Shown piece after piece: positions 6,002 to 6,029 of a DNA stretch of 6,029 nt (position 1 is its first letter; each line of letters begins with the position of its first letter). The stretch spans positions 3,272-9,300 of the forward strand of contig JABMDH010000041.1 of NCBI GenBank assembly GCA_015904075.1, given 5' to 3'. This stretch comes from Nitrospira sp. Its GTDB lineage: Bacteria; Nitrospirota; Nitrospiria; Nitrospirales; Nitrospiraceae. Below the pieces are notes generated by a model. That model was not told where the DNA came from. It saw nothing but the letters and a program-made list of their open reading frames with translations, and made no database searches. The position numbers were made by a program, and so were the translations under genes.

Positions 6002-6029
6002 ATGAAGAGTGCATTGTCCATCGTGTTGG
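6002..6029 (+). CDS. Start of an unidentified gene (partial, N-terminus only)
   Basis: Nine codons, MKSALSIVL, run off the right edge. The strong Shine-Dalgarno (5988-5994) and the promoter at 5816-5845 support a real start. One lysine followed by small and hydrophobic residues is what the beginning of a signal peptide or a membrane segment looks like, so an exported or membrane protein is possible. Nine residues are too few to name a family. It is transcribed divergently from the desaturase. Confidence 0.7.

Noticed and set aside
5754..6014. 86-codon open frame on the - strand
   Set aside because: It has no recognisable family motif, and it overlaps a clear + strand promoter, leader, ribosome site and gene start.

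Overview
The window carries most of a urease operon on the + strand, followed by a convergent membrane fatty-acid desaturase on the - strand and, at the right edge, the first codons of another + strand gene. The order is ureB (C-terminal end only), ureC, a tandem copy of the last 110 codons of ureC, ureF, ureG and ureD. The proteins look like those of a free-living Gram-negative bacterium with moderately GC-rich DNA. The cluster layout and the short intergenic repeats remind me of Nitrospira (Nitrospirota). That assignment is from memory and is tentative.

Positions 1-4533 are a compact operon. UreB and UreC are two of the three structural subunits of a nickel urease, and UreC has every expected nickel-ligand and catalytic residue. 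UreF, UreG and UreD are the accessory proteins that carbamylate the active-site lysine and deliver Ni(II), with UreG as the GTPase. ureB/ureC and ureG/ureD both overlap through a GTGA (GTG start inside the TGA stop), which suggests translational coupling. ureA and most of ureB lie to the left. No ureE is seen here, but UreG has a histidine-rich N-terminus that could bind nickel.

The most unusual feature is at 1496-2196: a gap-free tandem duplication with a period of exactly 350 bp covering the 3' end of ureC and its short 3' flank. The two 110-codon stretches differ at 28 nucleotides. Twenty-five of these are silent, and the other three all fall in one codon (Lys540 to Ala). The pattern means the copies diverged while the protein was under selection. 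Either two ureC alleles were brought together by recombination, or the fragment itself is constrained, or the assembly joined two strains.

Positions 4534-5558 hold a short convergent intergenic gap and the desaturase, which has three histidine boxes and several hydrophobic segments. It has no obvious functional link to urease. Positions 5559-6001 are non-coding. They contain the desaturase upstream region with two CTGT/ACAG palindromes, a copy of a dispersed 20-bp repeat, and a good sigma70-type promoter with a structured leader of about 150 nt. This leads to a near-perfect Shine-Dalgarno and the start of a gene at 6002. Three copies of the 20-bp repeat (2931, 4621, 5718) sit at or just outside gene ends, and one forms the last codons and stop of the desaturase.
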